Positions 18,020-27,000 of a DNA stretch of 64,000 nt are shown piece by piece. Source of the stretch: JBQTIY01 sp052387675 (GTDB taxonomy: Bacteria > Planctomycetota > B15-G4); assembly GCA_052387675.1 (NCBI GenBank), contig JBQTIY010000012.1, positions 1-64,000 of the forward strand, read 5' to 3'. Below the pieces are notes generated by a model that was not told the origin of the DNA, did no database searches, and worked only from the letters and a program-made list of their open reading frames with translations. The first letter of the stretch is position 1. Every line of letters begins with the position of its first letter. A program made the position numbers and the translations under genes.

Positions 18020-19537
18020 GTGCGTTCCGCGACGGCCATCGCCGCCGACGTGCGCGCTGGCCGCACGGATCCGGTCACTGTCGCCCAGGAGGCACTGACG
18101 CGCCTGGCCGCGCTCAACCCCGGACTGCATGCCTTCCTGGACGCCGACGGCGACTACGCGTTGGAGTGCGCGCGCTCTCTGCGCGAACGCCAGCGTCGCG
18201 GCGAGACGCTCGGCCGGCTGGCCGGCGTGCCGGTCGCGCTCAAGGACAATCTCGCGCTCACCGGCCGCACGCTCACCGCGGGCTCACGCATTCTGGCCGG
18301 CTACCGGGCCCCCTATTCGAGCCACGTCGCGGAGCGGCTGCTGGCCGAGGGCGCCGTGCCCCTGGGCCGCACAAATCTCGATGAGTTCGCCATGGGCGCC
18401 TCCACCGAGAACTCCGCCTATGGCGTGACACACAATCCATGGGATCCGGCGCGCGTACCCGGCGGGAGCAGCGGCGGCAGTGCGGCGGCCGTAGCGGCCG
18501 GCATCGTGCCCGTTGCGCTGGGCAGTGAAACCGGCGGCTCGATCCGCCAGCCGGCTGCGCTCTGCGGCGTGACCGGCTTCAAACCAACCTACGGGGCCGT
18601 CTCGCGGCATGGCCTTGTCGCTTTCGGCAGTTCGCTCGATGTCATCGGTCCGCTCACGGCGCACGCCGCGGATGCGGCGCTGGTGCACGATGTGCTCTCG
18701 GGGCACGACCCGCGCGACAGCACGAGCCTGCCGGGGCCGCGGCGCTCGGCCAGTGCGCGAGCAGCGGAAGGGCCGGCGCTCCTCAGCGGCCTGCGCATCG
18801 CGGTGCCCGGAGAGTTCCTGGACGCTTCGGTGGATCCCGGCGTGCGGCTGCGCATCGACGAAGCCCTCGAACTGCTCGCCAAGCGCGGCGCGCGCGTGCG
18901 GCGCCTGCCGGTCGGCAGCCTGCCGAACATGCATCTGGCCATTCCGGTCTACTACATCGTTTCCAGCAGCGAGGCCTGCTCCAATCTGTCGCGCTTCGAC
19001 GGACTGCGCTACGGGCCGCGCGAAGCCGCGCCGGAACTGCTGGCCAGCTACGAGTCCACGCGGGCCCAGCACTTCGGGCCCGAGGTGCTGCGCCGCATCC
19101 TGCTCGGCACCTTTGCACTGTCGGCCGGCTACTTCGAGGCCTGGTACAAAAAGGCGCTGGCCGTGCGACGCCTGATCCAGCGTGAACTCCTGGCCGTGCT
19201 GGAACAGGACGAGTTGATCGCCGGCCCGACCTCGCCCTTCCCGGCCTTTGGCATCGGCGAGCGCGCCAGCGATCCCTACTCCATGTATCTCTGCGACCTG
19301 CTCACGGCGCCGGTCTGCTTGGCGGGCTTGCCCTCGGTGTCCGTGCCGTGCGGGCTGACGCCGGCCCGCCCGGCGACGGCAGGAGTTGCCGCACGGCCGG
19401 CGCTGCCGGTGGGGCTGCAGCTCAGCGGCCGGCTGAACGCCGATGATCTGGTGCTCGCGGCGGCAGTCGCCTTCGAATCACTGCGCGGCGAACCCGAACG
19501 CGCGCCGGGCGCCGAGCTGGCCGGGAGTGCGCGATGA
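18020..19537 (+). CDS. gatA: Asp-tRNA(Asn)/Glu-tRNA(Gln) amidotransferase subunit A
   Basis: 505 aa with a GTG start. It is the amidase-signature subunit that hydrolyses glutamine and sends ammonia to GatB. The Ser-cisSer-Lys triad is visible: Lys in VALKDNL (about 77), the glycine/serine loop VPGGSSGGSAAA (about 150) and GSETGGSIRQPA (about 175). Arg and Asp residues of the substrate pocket (SPFPAFGIGE; DLLTAPVCLAGLPSVSVPCG) are present. A short Ala/Arg-rich insertion near residue 240 is probably a surface loop. Because asnS is also encoded here, the complex probably serves mainly Gln-tRNA formation from misacylated Glu-tRNA. Confidence 0.96.
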   Translation: MRSATAIAADVRAGRTDPVTVAQEALTRLAALNPGLHAFLDADGDYALECARSLRERQRRGETLGRLAGVPVALKDNLALTGRTLTAGSRILAGYRAPYSSHVAERLLAEGAVPLGRTNLDEFAMGASTENSAYGVTHNPWDPARVPGGSSGGSAAAVAAGIVPVALGSETGGSIRQPAALCGVTGFKPTYGAVSRHGLVAFGSSLDVIGPLTAHAADAALVHDVLSGHDPRDSTSLPGPRRSASARAAEGPALLSGLRIAVPGEFLDASVDPGVRLRIDEALELLAKRGARVRRLPVGSLPNMHLAIPVYYIVSSSEACSNLSRFDGLRYGPREAAPELLASYESTRAQHFGPEVLRRILLGTFALSAGYFEAWYKKALAVRRLIQRELLAVLEQDELIAGPTSPFPAFGIGERASDPYSMYLCDLLTAPVCLAGLPSVSVPCGLTPARPATAGVAARPALPVGLQLSGRLNADDLVLAAAVAFESLRGEPERAPGAELAGSAR

Positions 19538-21021
19538 GCAGCACAGCAGCCGCGCGCTGGGAACCGGTCATCGGCCTCGAAGTCCATGTGCAGCTCGCGA
19601 CGGCCACGAAACTCTTCTGCCGCTGCGCAGCGCGCTTCGGCGCGCCGCCCAACTCGCTCGTCTGCCCGGTCTGCACAGGGCAGCCCGGCGTGCTGCCGGT
19701 CTTCAATCGGCAAGCGCTGCTGCTCGGCGTGCGCGCCGGCCTCATGCTCGGCTGCACGCTCGACACGCTCGTGCGTTTCGACCGCAAGAATTACTTCTAT
19801 CCCGACCTGCCCAAGGGCTACCAGATCAGCCAAAGCGACCGGCCGCTCTGCCGCGAAGGCCATCTGGACTTCCACGGTGCCGACGGCGCCCCGCGCCGCG
19901 TGCGCATCGTCCGTGCGCATCTGGAAGAGGACAGCGGCAAGATCATTCACCCGGCCGGACTGCCCTTCTCGCTCGTGGATCTCAACCGCGCCGGCACGCC
20001 GCTGCTGGAGATTGTCTCCGGCCCGGATCTGCGTAGCCCCGAGGAGGCCGCGCTCTATCTGCAGGCCATGCGGCGCACGCTGCGCTACGCCGGCGTTTCC
20101 GAATGCGACCTCGAGAAGGGCAGCTTCCGCTGCGACGCCAACATCTCGCTGCGGCGCGCCGGCACGACCGCCTTCGGCACCCGCGCCGAGATCAAGAACC
20201 TGAACTCCTTCAAATTCGTGTCCCAGGCCCTGCAAGCGGAAATCGAGCGGCAGGGTGCGCTGCTGGACAGTGGCGGGCGCGTGGTGCAAGAAACCATGGC
20301 CTTTGACCCGGCCAGCGGCCTCACTCGCGCGATGCGCAGCAAAGAGGACGCGCACGACTACCGCTACTTTCCCGAGCCCGACCTGCCGCCCTTTCCCGTG
20401 GACGCCTGCCTCGCGCCCGAATCGCTGGCCGGCCTGATGAGCAGCCTGCCCGAAGCGCCGCTTGTGCGCCGCCAGCGTTTCCAGGAGCAGCTCGGCCTGG
20501 GAGCCTCCGAGGCCGAGGCGCTCGTGGCGGAGCCCGAACTCGCCTCGGTCTTCGAGGCCGTGCTGGCCAGTGGCTTGGAGCAGGGCAGCCGCCTGCCAGC
20601 GAGCAGCGTGGCCAGCTTCGTGCTCAACGACCTGCTGCGTCTGGCCAATGAGCGCAAGCGCGCCCTCGGCGAACTCGCCGTGACACCCGCGCGCCTCGCC
20701 GGACTCGTGCGGCTCGTGGCGGACGGAACGCTTTCGGTGCAGGCCGCGCGCTTGGTGGTGGTGTCCATGGAAGACCGGCCCGGGCGCAGCGCCCGCGACG
20801 TCGCTCAGGATCTGGACTTGCTGCAAGTCTCGGATGCCGGTGAGCTGCAGGACCTCGTGGCCCGCGTGCTCACCGAGCAGCACGAACTCGTCGAGCGCTA
20901 CCGCGGCGGCCGCGTCGCGGCCTTCAACGCCCTGCTCGGCGCAGTCATGAAGGCCAGCGGCGGCAAGGCCAACCCGGCCACCGTGCGCTCACTGCTCGAG
21001 CGGGGGCTTGCTCGCGCCTGA
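19534..21021 (+). CDS. gatB: Asp-tRNA(Asn)/Glu-tRNA(Gln) amidotransferase subunit B
   Basis: 495 aa, overlapping gatA by ATGA. It binds the misacylated tRNA, activates the side-chain carboxylate with ATP and transfers ammonia. Typical blocks are present: the N-terminal VIGLEVHVQL, RKNYFYPDLPKGYQISQ (about 88), LEEDSGK.IH (about 130), NRAGTPL.EIVS, DLEKGSFRCDANIS, the helical domain and the C-terminal YqeY-like tail ending GKANP..V...L. Cys-containing positions CRC and CPVC near residue 30-50 fit the zinc-binding site of some GatB proteins. The last 33 bases overlap the convergent metallopeptidase gene. Confidence 0.96.
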   Translation: MSSTAAARWEPVIGLEVHVQLATATKLFCRCAARFGAPPNSLVCPVCTGQPGVLPVFNRQALLLGVRAGLMLGCTLDTLVRFDRKNYFYPDLPKGYQISQSDRPLCREGHLDFHGADGAPRRVRIVRAHLEEDSGKIIHPAGLPFSLVDLNRAGTPLLEIVSGPDLRSPEEAALYLQAMRRTLRYAGVSECDLEKGSFRCDANISLRRAGTTAFGTRAEIKNLNSFKFVSQALQAEIERQGALLDSGGRVVQETMAFDPASGLTRAMRSKEDAHDYRYFPEPDLPPFPVDACLAPESLAGLMSSLPEAPLVRRQRFQEQLGLGASEAEALVAEPELASVFEAVLASGLEQGSRLPASSVASFVLNDLLRLANERKRALGELAVTPARLAGLVRLVADGTLSVQAARLVVVSMEDRPGRSARDVAQDLDLLQVSDAGELQDLVARVLTEQHELVERYRGGRVAAFNALLGAVMKASGGKANPATVRSLLERGLARA

Positions 21022-21984
21022 GGCGGCCTCGGCTGCGGCCTTCGCATCGGCGCGCGCCTCGAGTTCCTCGGCCCAGCGCACCTTGAAGACTTCGAAGTCG
21101 GCCACTTCGGCCAGGCTCAGCGGATGGCTCGCGAAGACGTGTTCGAAGAAGGGCTCGCCGCCGAACTCGTAGGCCGCCTTCGCAAAGAGCCGCCCCTGCG
21201 CATACTGCACGAACTTCATGCGTGCGATGGCATTCACCAGGCCTTTGCCGAAGGCTTCGGCCGCCCCATCGCTGGCCCGGCCCTGCAGCACACGGGCTCC
21301 ACGCGCCTCTTCGAGGGTCGGCGCCTCCAGCGGTTTGCGCCGGGCTTGCACACTGGCGAGTTCCGCAGCCCAGGTGGCGCGTCCCTCGATGAGGCTCATC
21401 AGCGCCTGGAGTTCGGGCAGGCGCTCCGGCGTCTTGACCAGAGCGAGCAGATCGCCAGGCATGGGCATGGCCCGGTAGACCTGGTCGTCGTAGGCGTGCG
21501 TGAGTTCGTGCGCAATGACGCCAAAGAGTAAGTCCTCGACCGCCCGACGCCCCCCCGCGGATGCGGCACCCGCTGACTCGCGACGCGCCACGTCCTCGAG
21601 CACATCCTCGATGACGTAGAGCACTTTCTCGTCAGGCAGATAGCGGCCCAGCATGGCGCGTGAGAACACGAGATCGGCGATCCAGTCCATGCCCGAGGTC
21701 ACGCCGGAGTGCTCGTCGAGCGTGCGGGAATAGGCCTCGCGACGCGCGAGCGCCTCGTCCGCGGTGAGCAGGATCACCGGAACTTCCTGCGGCAGGCGCA
21801 GGCCGGCGCCTTCGGCCAGCGCCAGCAGGGCCTCTTGGCGAATGCGCTCCACGTCTTGCGCTGTGAAGAGCCGCGCCCGCTCCTGCAGCGCGACCTGGAC
21901 AACGGACGGCGTCACGTCCTGCGCGCAGGCGCAGCCCACCAGGACCGTGACCAGCAAAGCGGCAGGCATGGAGAGCGGGCGCAT
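20989..21984 (-). CDS. Putative zinc metallopeptidase lipoprotein
   Basis: 331 aa. A short lipoprotein signal ends with LVGC (Cys about 18). A zinc motif HELTHAYDDQ lies near residue 160, and a downstream 'LIEGRATWAAEL' around residue 200 supplies a Glu of the ExxA/ExxxD type seen in gluzincins. That makes a HExxH...E zinc site plausible. The rest is helical and unassigned to a named family. It is probably anchored outside the inner membrane. TAGACT lies 9 bases before the ATG at 21984, suggesting a leaderless mRNA; an in-frame ATG at 21969 is the alternative start. It converges on gatB with a 33-base overlap. Confidence 0.7.
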   Translation of the reverse strand: MRPLSMPAALLVTVLVGCACAQDVTPSVVQVALQERARLFTAQDVERIRQEALLALAEGAGLRLPQEVPVILLTADEALARREAYSRTLDEHSGVTSGMDWIADLVFSRAMLGRYLPDEKVLYVIEDVLEDVARRESAGAASAGGRRAVEDLLFGVIAHELTHAYDDQVYRAMPMPGDLLALVKTPERLPELQALMSLIEGRATWAAELASVQARRKPLEAPTLEEARGARVLQGRASDGAAEAFGKGLVNAIARMKFVQYAQGRLFAKAAYEFGGEPFFEHVFASHPLSLAEVADFEVFKVRWAEELEARADAKAAAEAASGASKPPLEQ

Positions 21985-21993
21985 CTCCAGGGA

Positions 21994-21999
21994 AGTCTA
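21994..21999 (-). promoter_or_regulatory. -10-like hexamer of the metallopeptidase gene
   Basis: Minus-strand TAGACT with 9 bases before the ATG at 21984. Confidence 0.4.
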
Positions 22000-22075
22000 C
22001 GATTTTGGCGCAGGCCACCCGAGGATCGAGCCGGTGAGACTCGCGAGGCGAGGGCTGCTAGCGCACAATCCCGGC

Positions 22076-24004
22076 ATGCCCAATGCAGCCACTCCGCACC
22101 GACACATCCGCGCCCTGGCCCTCTTTCACAGCCTCCTCCGGCGTGGACGCACACACCTCGTGCGCGCCCTGCTTCTGCCGGGGCTTCTGGCCTGCGCACC
22201 GCCGGCACAGCCAGTTCAGGCCCCACTCGCCCTGCAGGCCGGCCAGCAGACTTTGCCGCTCAGCTCGGCGGTCGCCGCGGACAGCACCCGCGCCGACGAC
22301 CTTGCCGCCGCGCGGGCGCTCTTCGAGCGCAACGTGGCAGCCATCCAACTCCGCAATCGCGAGGGCTATCTGGCCTGCTACGAAGCGAGCGAGCACTTGG
22401 TGCGCGTTGGATCCACCGGTCCGGCTTTTGGCTATCCCGAGTTCGAGCGCAGTGTCACCGGTGACTGGCCGGTGCAGCTCATTGCGCGCGACGTGAAGCT
22501 CCACTGGCTCGGCCCTGGGCTGGTCTGGGGCAGCTATCGTTATCGCGTCATCGAGGCCGCAGGCCTGGCGCGCGAGGGGCTCTCCGAGCGGCTCTTTCGC
22601 CGCGGCGAGGACGGCTGGCGCATCGTCGTAACCAGCGCCTTCGAGCAGCCGGCCGGCACGCCGGCGCCGCCTTGCGCGCTGGTCGGCGCTACGGTCTACG
22701 ACGGCAGCGAGGCGCCGCCGATTCGCGACGCGGTGATCGTGGTGCGCGAGGGCCGCATTGCCGCCATCGGCCCGCGCGCCAGCACCGAGATTCCCGCCGA
22801 TGTCGAGAGCATCGATCTCAACGGCCGCTTCCTCGTGCCCGGTCTCATCGACACGCACGTGCACTACAGCCAGACCGGCTGGGCGGACGGCCGCCCCGAC
22901 GCCTGGGATGTGCGCAGCGAGCATCCCTATGCGGAGGTCCAAGCCACGCTGCAAGCGCAGCCGGAGCGATTTCACCGCGCCTTCCTGCACAGCGGTGTGA
23001 CCGCGGTCTTCGACGTGGGCGGCTATCCCTGGACTCGGCACTTGGGTGCCACGACCGAGCTCTCGCCCGACGCGCCGCACCTCCGGGCCGCGGGGCCGCT
23101 GCTCACCACCTGGGACCCGGGGCCGGCGGTGAACCTGCCGGATCAACAGCAGTTCGTGCTGCTGCGGGACGAGGCCGGCGCGCGCGCTGCCGTGGCCAGC
23201 CATGCGGCCCAGGGCAGCGCGGCGATCAAGCTCTGGTTCATCGTGCGAGATCCGGCCACGCTGCCCGAGTTGGGGCGTCTCGCGGCGGCGGCCGGCGCCG
23301 CCGCGCGCGAGCACGGACTGCCCTTCATCGTGCACGCCACGGGCCTGGCCGAGGCCAGGCTGGCGGTCGAGGCCGGCGCCACGCTGCTGGTGCACAGCGT
23401 GGAAGACCAGGCGGTGGACGAGGCCTTCATCACCGCCTGCCGCGAGCGCGGCGTCTTTTATTGCCCGACCCTCACGGTGCATCGCGGCTACGAACTGCTC
23501 TTTGAGCGGCGCCTCGACGAGACGCTGGGCAATCAGCTCCTCGCCGTGGATTCGAGCGTGCGGCAACTCGTGCAGAGCACGGCACAGCTCCCCGTCGACC
23601 CGCGCGACACTCCAGCCGAACGCGCCCGACGGGCCGAGCGCGGCGAGCGACGGCAGGCGCTCATGGCGGCAAATCTCAGCCGCCTTCACGCAGGCGGCGT
23701 GCGCGTCGTGCTCGGCACCGACGCCGGCAATCCGCTCACGCTGCACGGGCCGTCGGTGTTCCCTGAGTTGGAGGCCATGCAGGCCGCCGGATTGGCCCCC
23801 CGGGCCGTCCTCACCGCCGCCACGCGCGATGCGGCTCTGGCTATGGGGCGAGGCGAGGACTTGGGGCTCCTGGCTCCTGGCCGGGTGGCGGACCTGCTGG
23901 TTTTGGTGCGGGATCCTGCCCTGGATATTGCCGGCCTGCGCAGCCTGAACCTCGTCATGCGGGCGGGCGTCCTGCAGCAGCGCGGCCGACTGGCCGGACG
24001 ATGA
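22076..24004 (+). CDS. Amidohydrolase lipoprotein with an N-terminal NTF2-like domain
   Basis: 642 aa from the ATG at 22076. A signal sequence with lipobox-like LLAC (about residue 41) is followed by an NTF2/SnoaL-like domain (about 75-195: 'DLAAARALFERNVAAIQLRNREGYLACYE' to 'DGWRIVVTSAFEQ'). The amidohydrolase domain starts at about 205 (LVGATVYDGSE). Metal ligands follow the imidazolonepropionase-like pattern: LVPGLIDTHVHYSQ, the Lys in AIKLWF, His in FIVHATG and LLVHSVED, and the Asp in LGTDAGNP. It hydrolyses an unknown cyclic amide or peptide-like substrate, outside the cytoplasm if lipidated. A possible -10 (TAGCGC or CACAAT) lies within 6-11 bases of the start. Confidence 0.78.
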   Translation: MPNAATPHRHIRALALFHSLLRRGRTHLVRALLLPGLLACAPPAQPVQAPLALQAGQQTLPLSSAVAADSTRADDLAAARALFERNVAAIQLRNREGYLACYEASEHLVRVGSTGPAFGYPEFERSVTGDWPVQLIARDVKLHWLGPGLVWGSYRYRVIEAAGLAREGLSERLFRRGEDGWRIVVTSAFEQPAGTPAPPCALVGATVYDGSEAPPIRDAVIVVREGRIAAIGPRASTEIPADVESIDLNGRFLVPGLIDTHVHYSQTGWADGRPDAWDVRSEHPYAEVQATLQAQPERFHRAFLHSGVTAVFDVGGYPWTRHLGATTELSPDAPHLRAAGPLLTTWDPGPAVNLPDQQQFVLLRDEAGARAAVASHAAQGSAAIKLWFIVRDPATLPELGRLAAAAGAAAREHGLPFIVHATGLAEARLAVEAGATLLVHSVEDQAVDEAFITACRERGVFYCPTLTVHRGYELLFERRLDETLGNQLLAVDSSVRQLVQSTAQLPVDPRDTPAERARRAERGERRQALMAANLSRLHAGGVRVVLGTDAGNPLTLHGPSVFPELEAMQAAGLAPRAVLTAATRDAALAMGRGEDLGLLAPGRVADLLVLVRDPALDIAGLRSLNLVMRAGVLQQRGRLAGR

Positions 24005-24025
24005 GAGGGCGGGCGAGAATCCGCT

Positions 24026-24031
24026 TATGAT
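24026..24031 (+). promoter_or_regulatory. -10-like hexamer of the large modular gene
   Basis: TATGAT, 10 bases before the ATG at 24042. It overlaps the in-frame ATG at 24027, arguing that 24042 is the real start. Confidence 0.4.
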
Positions 24032-24041
24032 GGGCGCCACG

Positions 24042-27000
24042 ATGAGGCCGGCCCGCCCGAAGTCCGCGCTGCGCCTGCTCGCCGGCAGTTCGAGTCTTCT
24101 GCTCGTGCTGTGGCTGAGCAGTCTCTTCGCCGCCACGGTTCAGGCTCAGTCCAGCAGCGTGATCTACGGCACGGGCTGCGGCGGCGCCTTGCCCGCTCCC
24201 ACCATCAGCTTCACGGGCTCGAACGTGCCCGGTGAGTACGCGGCCGTCCATCTGGCGGGCGCACCGGCAGGCGCCTTCGTCGTCATGCAAATTGGCTTCT
24301 CCGATACGACCTCGAACTTCGGTCCGCTGCCGGTCGATGTCTCCGGCGTGCCCGGTGTTGCGCCCGGCTGCTTCCTGCGGAACTCCTCCGAGATCCGCGT
24401 CATCGCGAATGCGAATCCGGACGGCACCCTCAAGTTCGGTTTCAAAGTGCCCGCCGCGCTCGGCAGCGACCTGTTCTTCCAGTGGGCCGTCGTGGAGCAG
24501 CTCGAGCCGCTGCTCATCACCTTCTCCCCTGGGCTGCAGCTCTCGATTTTCACCGACTCGCTGATGCACGTGGTCATCCTCGCGCCGCAGACCGTCGTGG
24601 ACTACGACGGCAACGGATCCGAGCCGGTGCTGCTCGATGGCACGGGCAGCCACACGCACGACCCGCAGGCCCAGCTCACAGCCTGGGAGTGGAGCGAGGC
24701 CGGCACGCCGCTGGGCAGCGGTGAGATTGTCACGGCCGAGCTCGGGCTGGGACCGCATCTCGTCACGCTCGAGATCGCCGATGACGACCTGCCGCCCGAC
24801 ACGTTGCTCGATAGCCACGCGCTCAGCGTCGTGCCGGCGAGCGCGGTGCCCGGCGTGCTGGCGCGCTACTACGACGCCAGTCAGGCCGTCGGCGGGCCCG
24901 CGAGTCTGCTCGGCGCCGTGCCCGTCAACGCTGATTACAGCGAAGTGCTGAGCGAGCTGGCGGTGGAAGGCGGCGGCAGTGTGGGCGGCTCGCCCTTCAC
25001 CGGCGAAGTGCTCGTTGTGCTCAAGGCCCAGGTGGCCTTGCCGGTCACCGACACCTGGACCTTCAGCTTGAGTGGCGGCAGCGAGCACCGGCTCTACGTG
25101 GACGGCTTGCTGGTCCCCGGTCCCGCCCCGACACCGCTGCTGCTCGCCGCCGGGGCGCATGCCGTCGAGGCGCGCTTCGCCGTCGCGACACTCGGCCAAC
25201 TGCCGCTGCTCGTGAGCCTGGCGCAGGGAGCGGGCCCGGCGACGCCGATCCCCGGCGCTCTGCTCACTCACAACGCCGGCGCGGCCGGACCGGTCATCAA
25301 TCTCCTCACGCCGGCCGCCGGCACGGCCGACGGCGGCAACAGCGTGGTGCTGGATGGCACGGGCTTCTTCCCCGCCGCAGCCGTCACTGTGCATTGGGGT
25401 GCCAGCGCACTGACCCTTGCTGATGGCCTGAGCATCACGCCCGAGCGCATCGAGTTCCTGTCGCCGCCACATGCCGTGGGCAACCTGAGCGTCTCTGTGG
25501 AAACGCCGGCAGGCACCAGCAACAGCAAGAGCTTCAGTTACGTCAGCGGCGGCCCCGTGCCCGTGAACTTCACGCGCGTGCTGCTCGAACGCTCGCCATC
25601 CCCCACGAGTGCCGACTGGGGCCCCGACGGGCGCCTCTACGTCACGTCGCTGAGCGGCGAGCTGCGCGCCTACAGCTTCGACGAAGACTGGAATCTGCTC
25701 GGCGTCGACGTCTACCCGGGCGTCTCGAACCTGCCCAATAGCGACTCCCTGGGCCTGGCCTTCAATCCCTTCGATCCACCCTCGCCGGTGCGCGTTTATG
25801 TAAGTCACGCCAAGCTCTATGCCGACGGCGGCGGCGCACTGAGCGGGCCGTCCACCTACTGGGGCGCGGTCTCAGTGCTGACTGGTCCGGACTTCGACGC
25901 ACCGCAGCCGCTCGTCACCGGGCTAGCGCAGAGCAATAGCGGGCACGCCGTGAATGGACTGGCCTTCGATGACAATGGCGACCTGCTCATTGCCGTGGGC
26001 TGCAACACGAATGCCGGCGTGGCCTACATCACGATGGGAATGCTGCCCGAGTCGCCGCTTTCCGGAGCGATCCTAAAAGCGGAAACCTCGCGGCCTGACT
26101 TTCAGGGCGCGGTGAGCTATGTGCACGAGGTCAGCGGTCTGCCGGACCAGGATCAGCGCCAGGGCGAAGAGGTGCTCGTGGCCCCCGGCAGTCACCTGAG
26201 CGTGCAAGCGTCCGGACTGCGCAACCCCTACGACCTCGTCTACACGACGTCGCGGCGGCTGTACGCCTCGGACAACGGCCCGAACACGAACTACGGTCCG
26301 GCCAGCACCGGCCCCAGCAGCACGGGCCCGCCGCCTGAACAGCCCGACGAGATCTTGCTGATCGAGGCCGACAACTACTACGGCAGCGCCAACCGCGCGC
26401 GCGGCGCTGCCGATCCGCGGCAGGACGTGTACTACGACACGGTCGCGCCTTCGCAGCCGAGTGTCTTCACGCAAGCACTCCTCGTCCTGCCGAGCAGTCA
26501 AGACGGCATCACCGAGTACCGCGCGGCCACCTTCGGCGGTCAGATGCTCGGCGAACTCCTCGTGCAGCGCTGGCAGGCCGGCGCCACGCGGCTGAAACTC
26601 GCACCCGCTGGCCGGGCCATTGTGTCGGCCACGCCCGTCCTGCCGGTCACAGGTGCACTCGATCTCGTGCAGGGTCCCGGCGGCGCGCTCGTGGCCATCG
26701 ATCAGTTCCATAGCGAACTGGAGGTGCTTGCGCCGGTGAACTCATCGGGCGGCAGCGCCATGGCCGTGCTCGATCTCTTCCCCTGGCGCGCGCCGATGAG
26801 CGGCGGAGTGCCCTTCGTGCTCGGTGGGCGCGGCTTCGGCACGCTGCTCGATACGGCAGTCTTCTTCGATGGGCAGCAGGCTGCGCTCACCGCCGTCAGC
26901 CCGCAGCGCATCGAAGGGCTGCTGCCTGCACTGCTGGTGCCGGACGATGCCCTGGTGGATGTCTTGGTCGTTTCGGCGGGCCAGGCCAACTCGCTGCCGA

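Noticed and set aside
22058..24136. 692-codon open frame antisense to the amidohydrolase
   Set aside because: No recognisable protein pattern; the sense strand encodes the amidohydrolase with its metal ligands.
23955..25808. 617-codon frame antisense to the large modular protein
   Set aside because: Antisense shadow; the sense frame has a signal peptide and recognisable domains.
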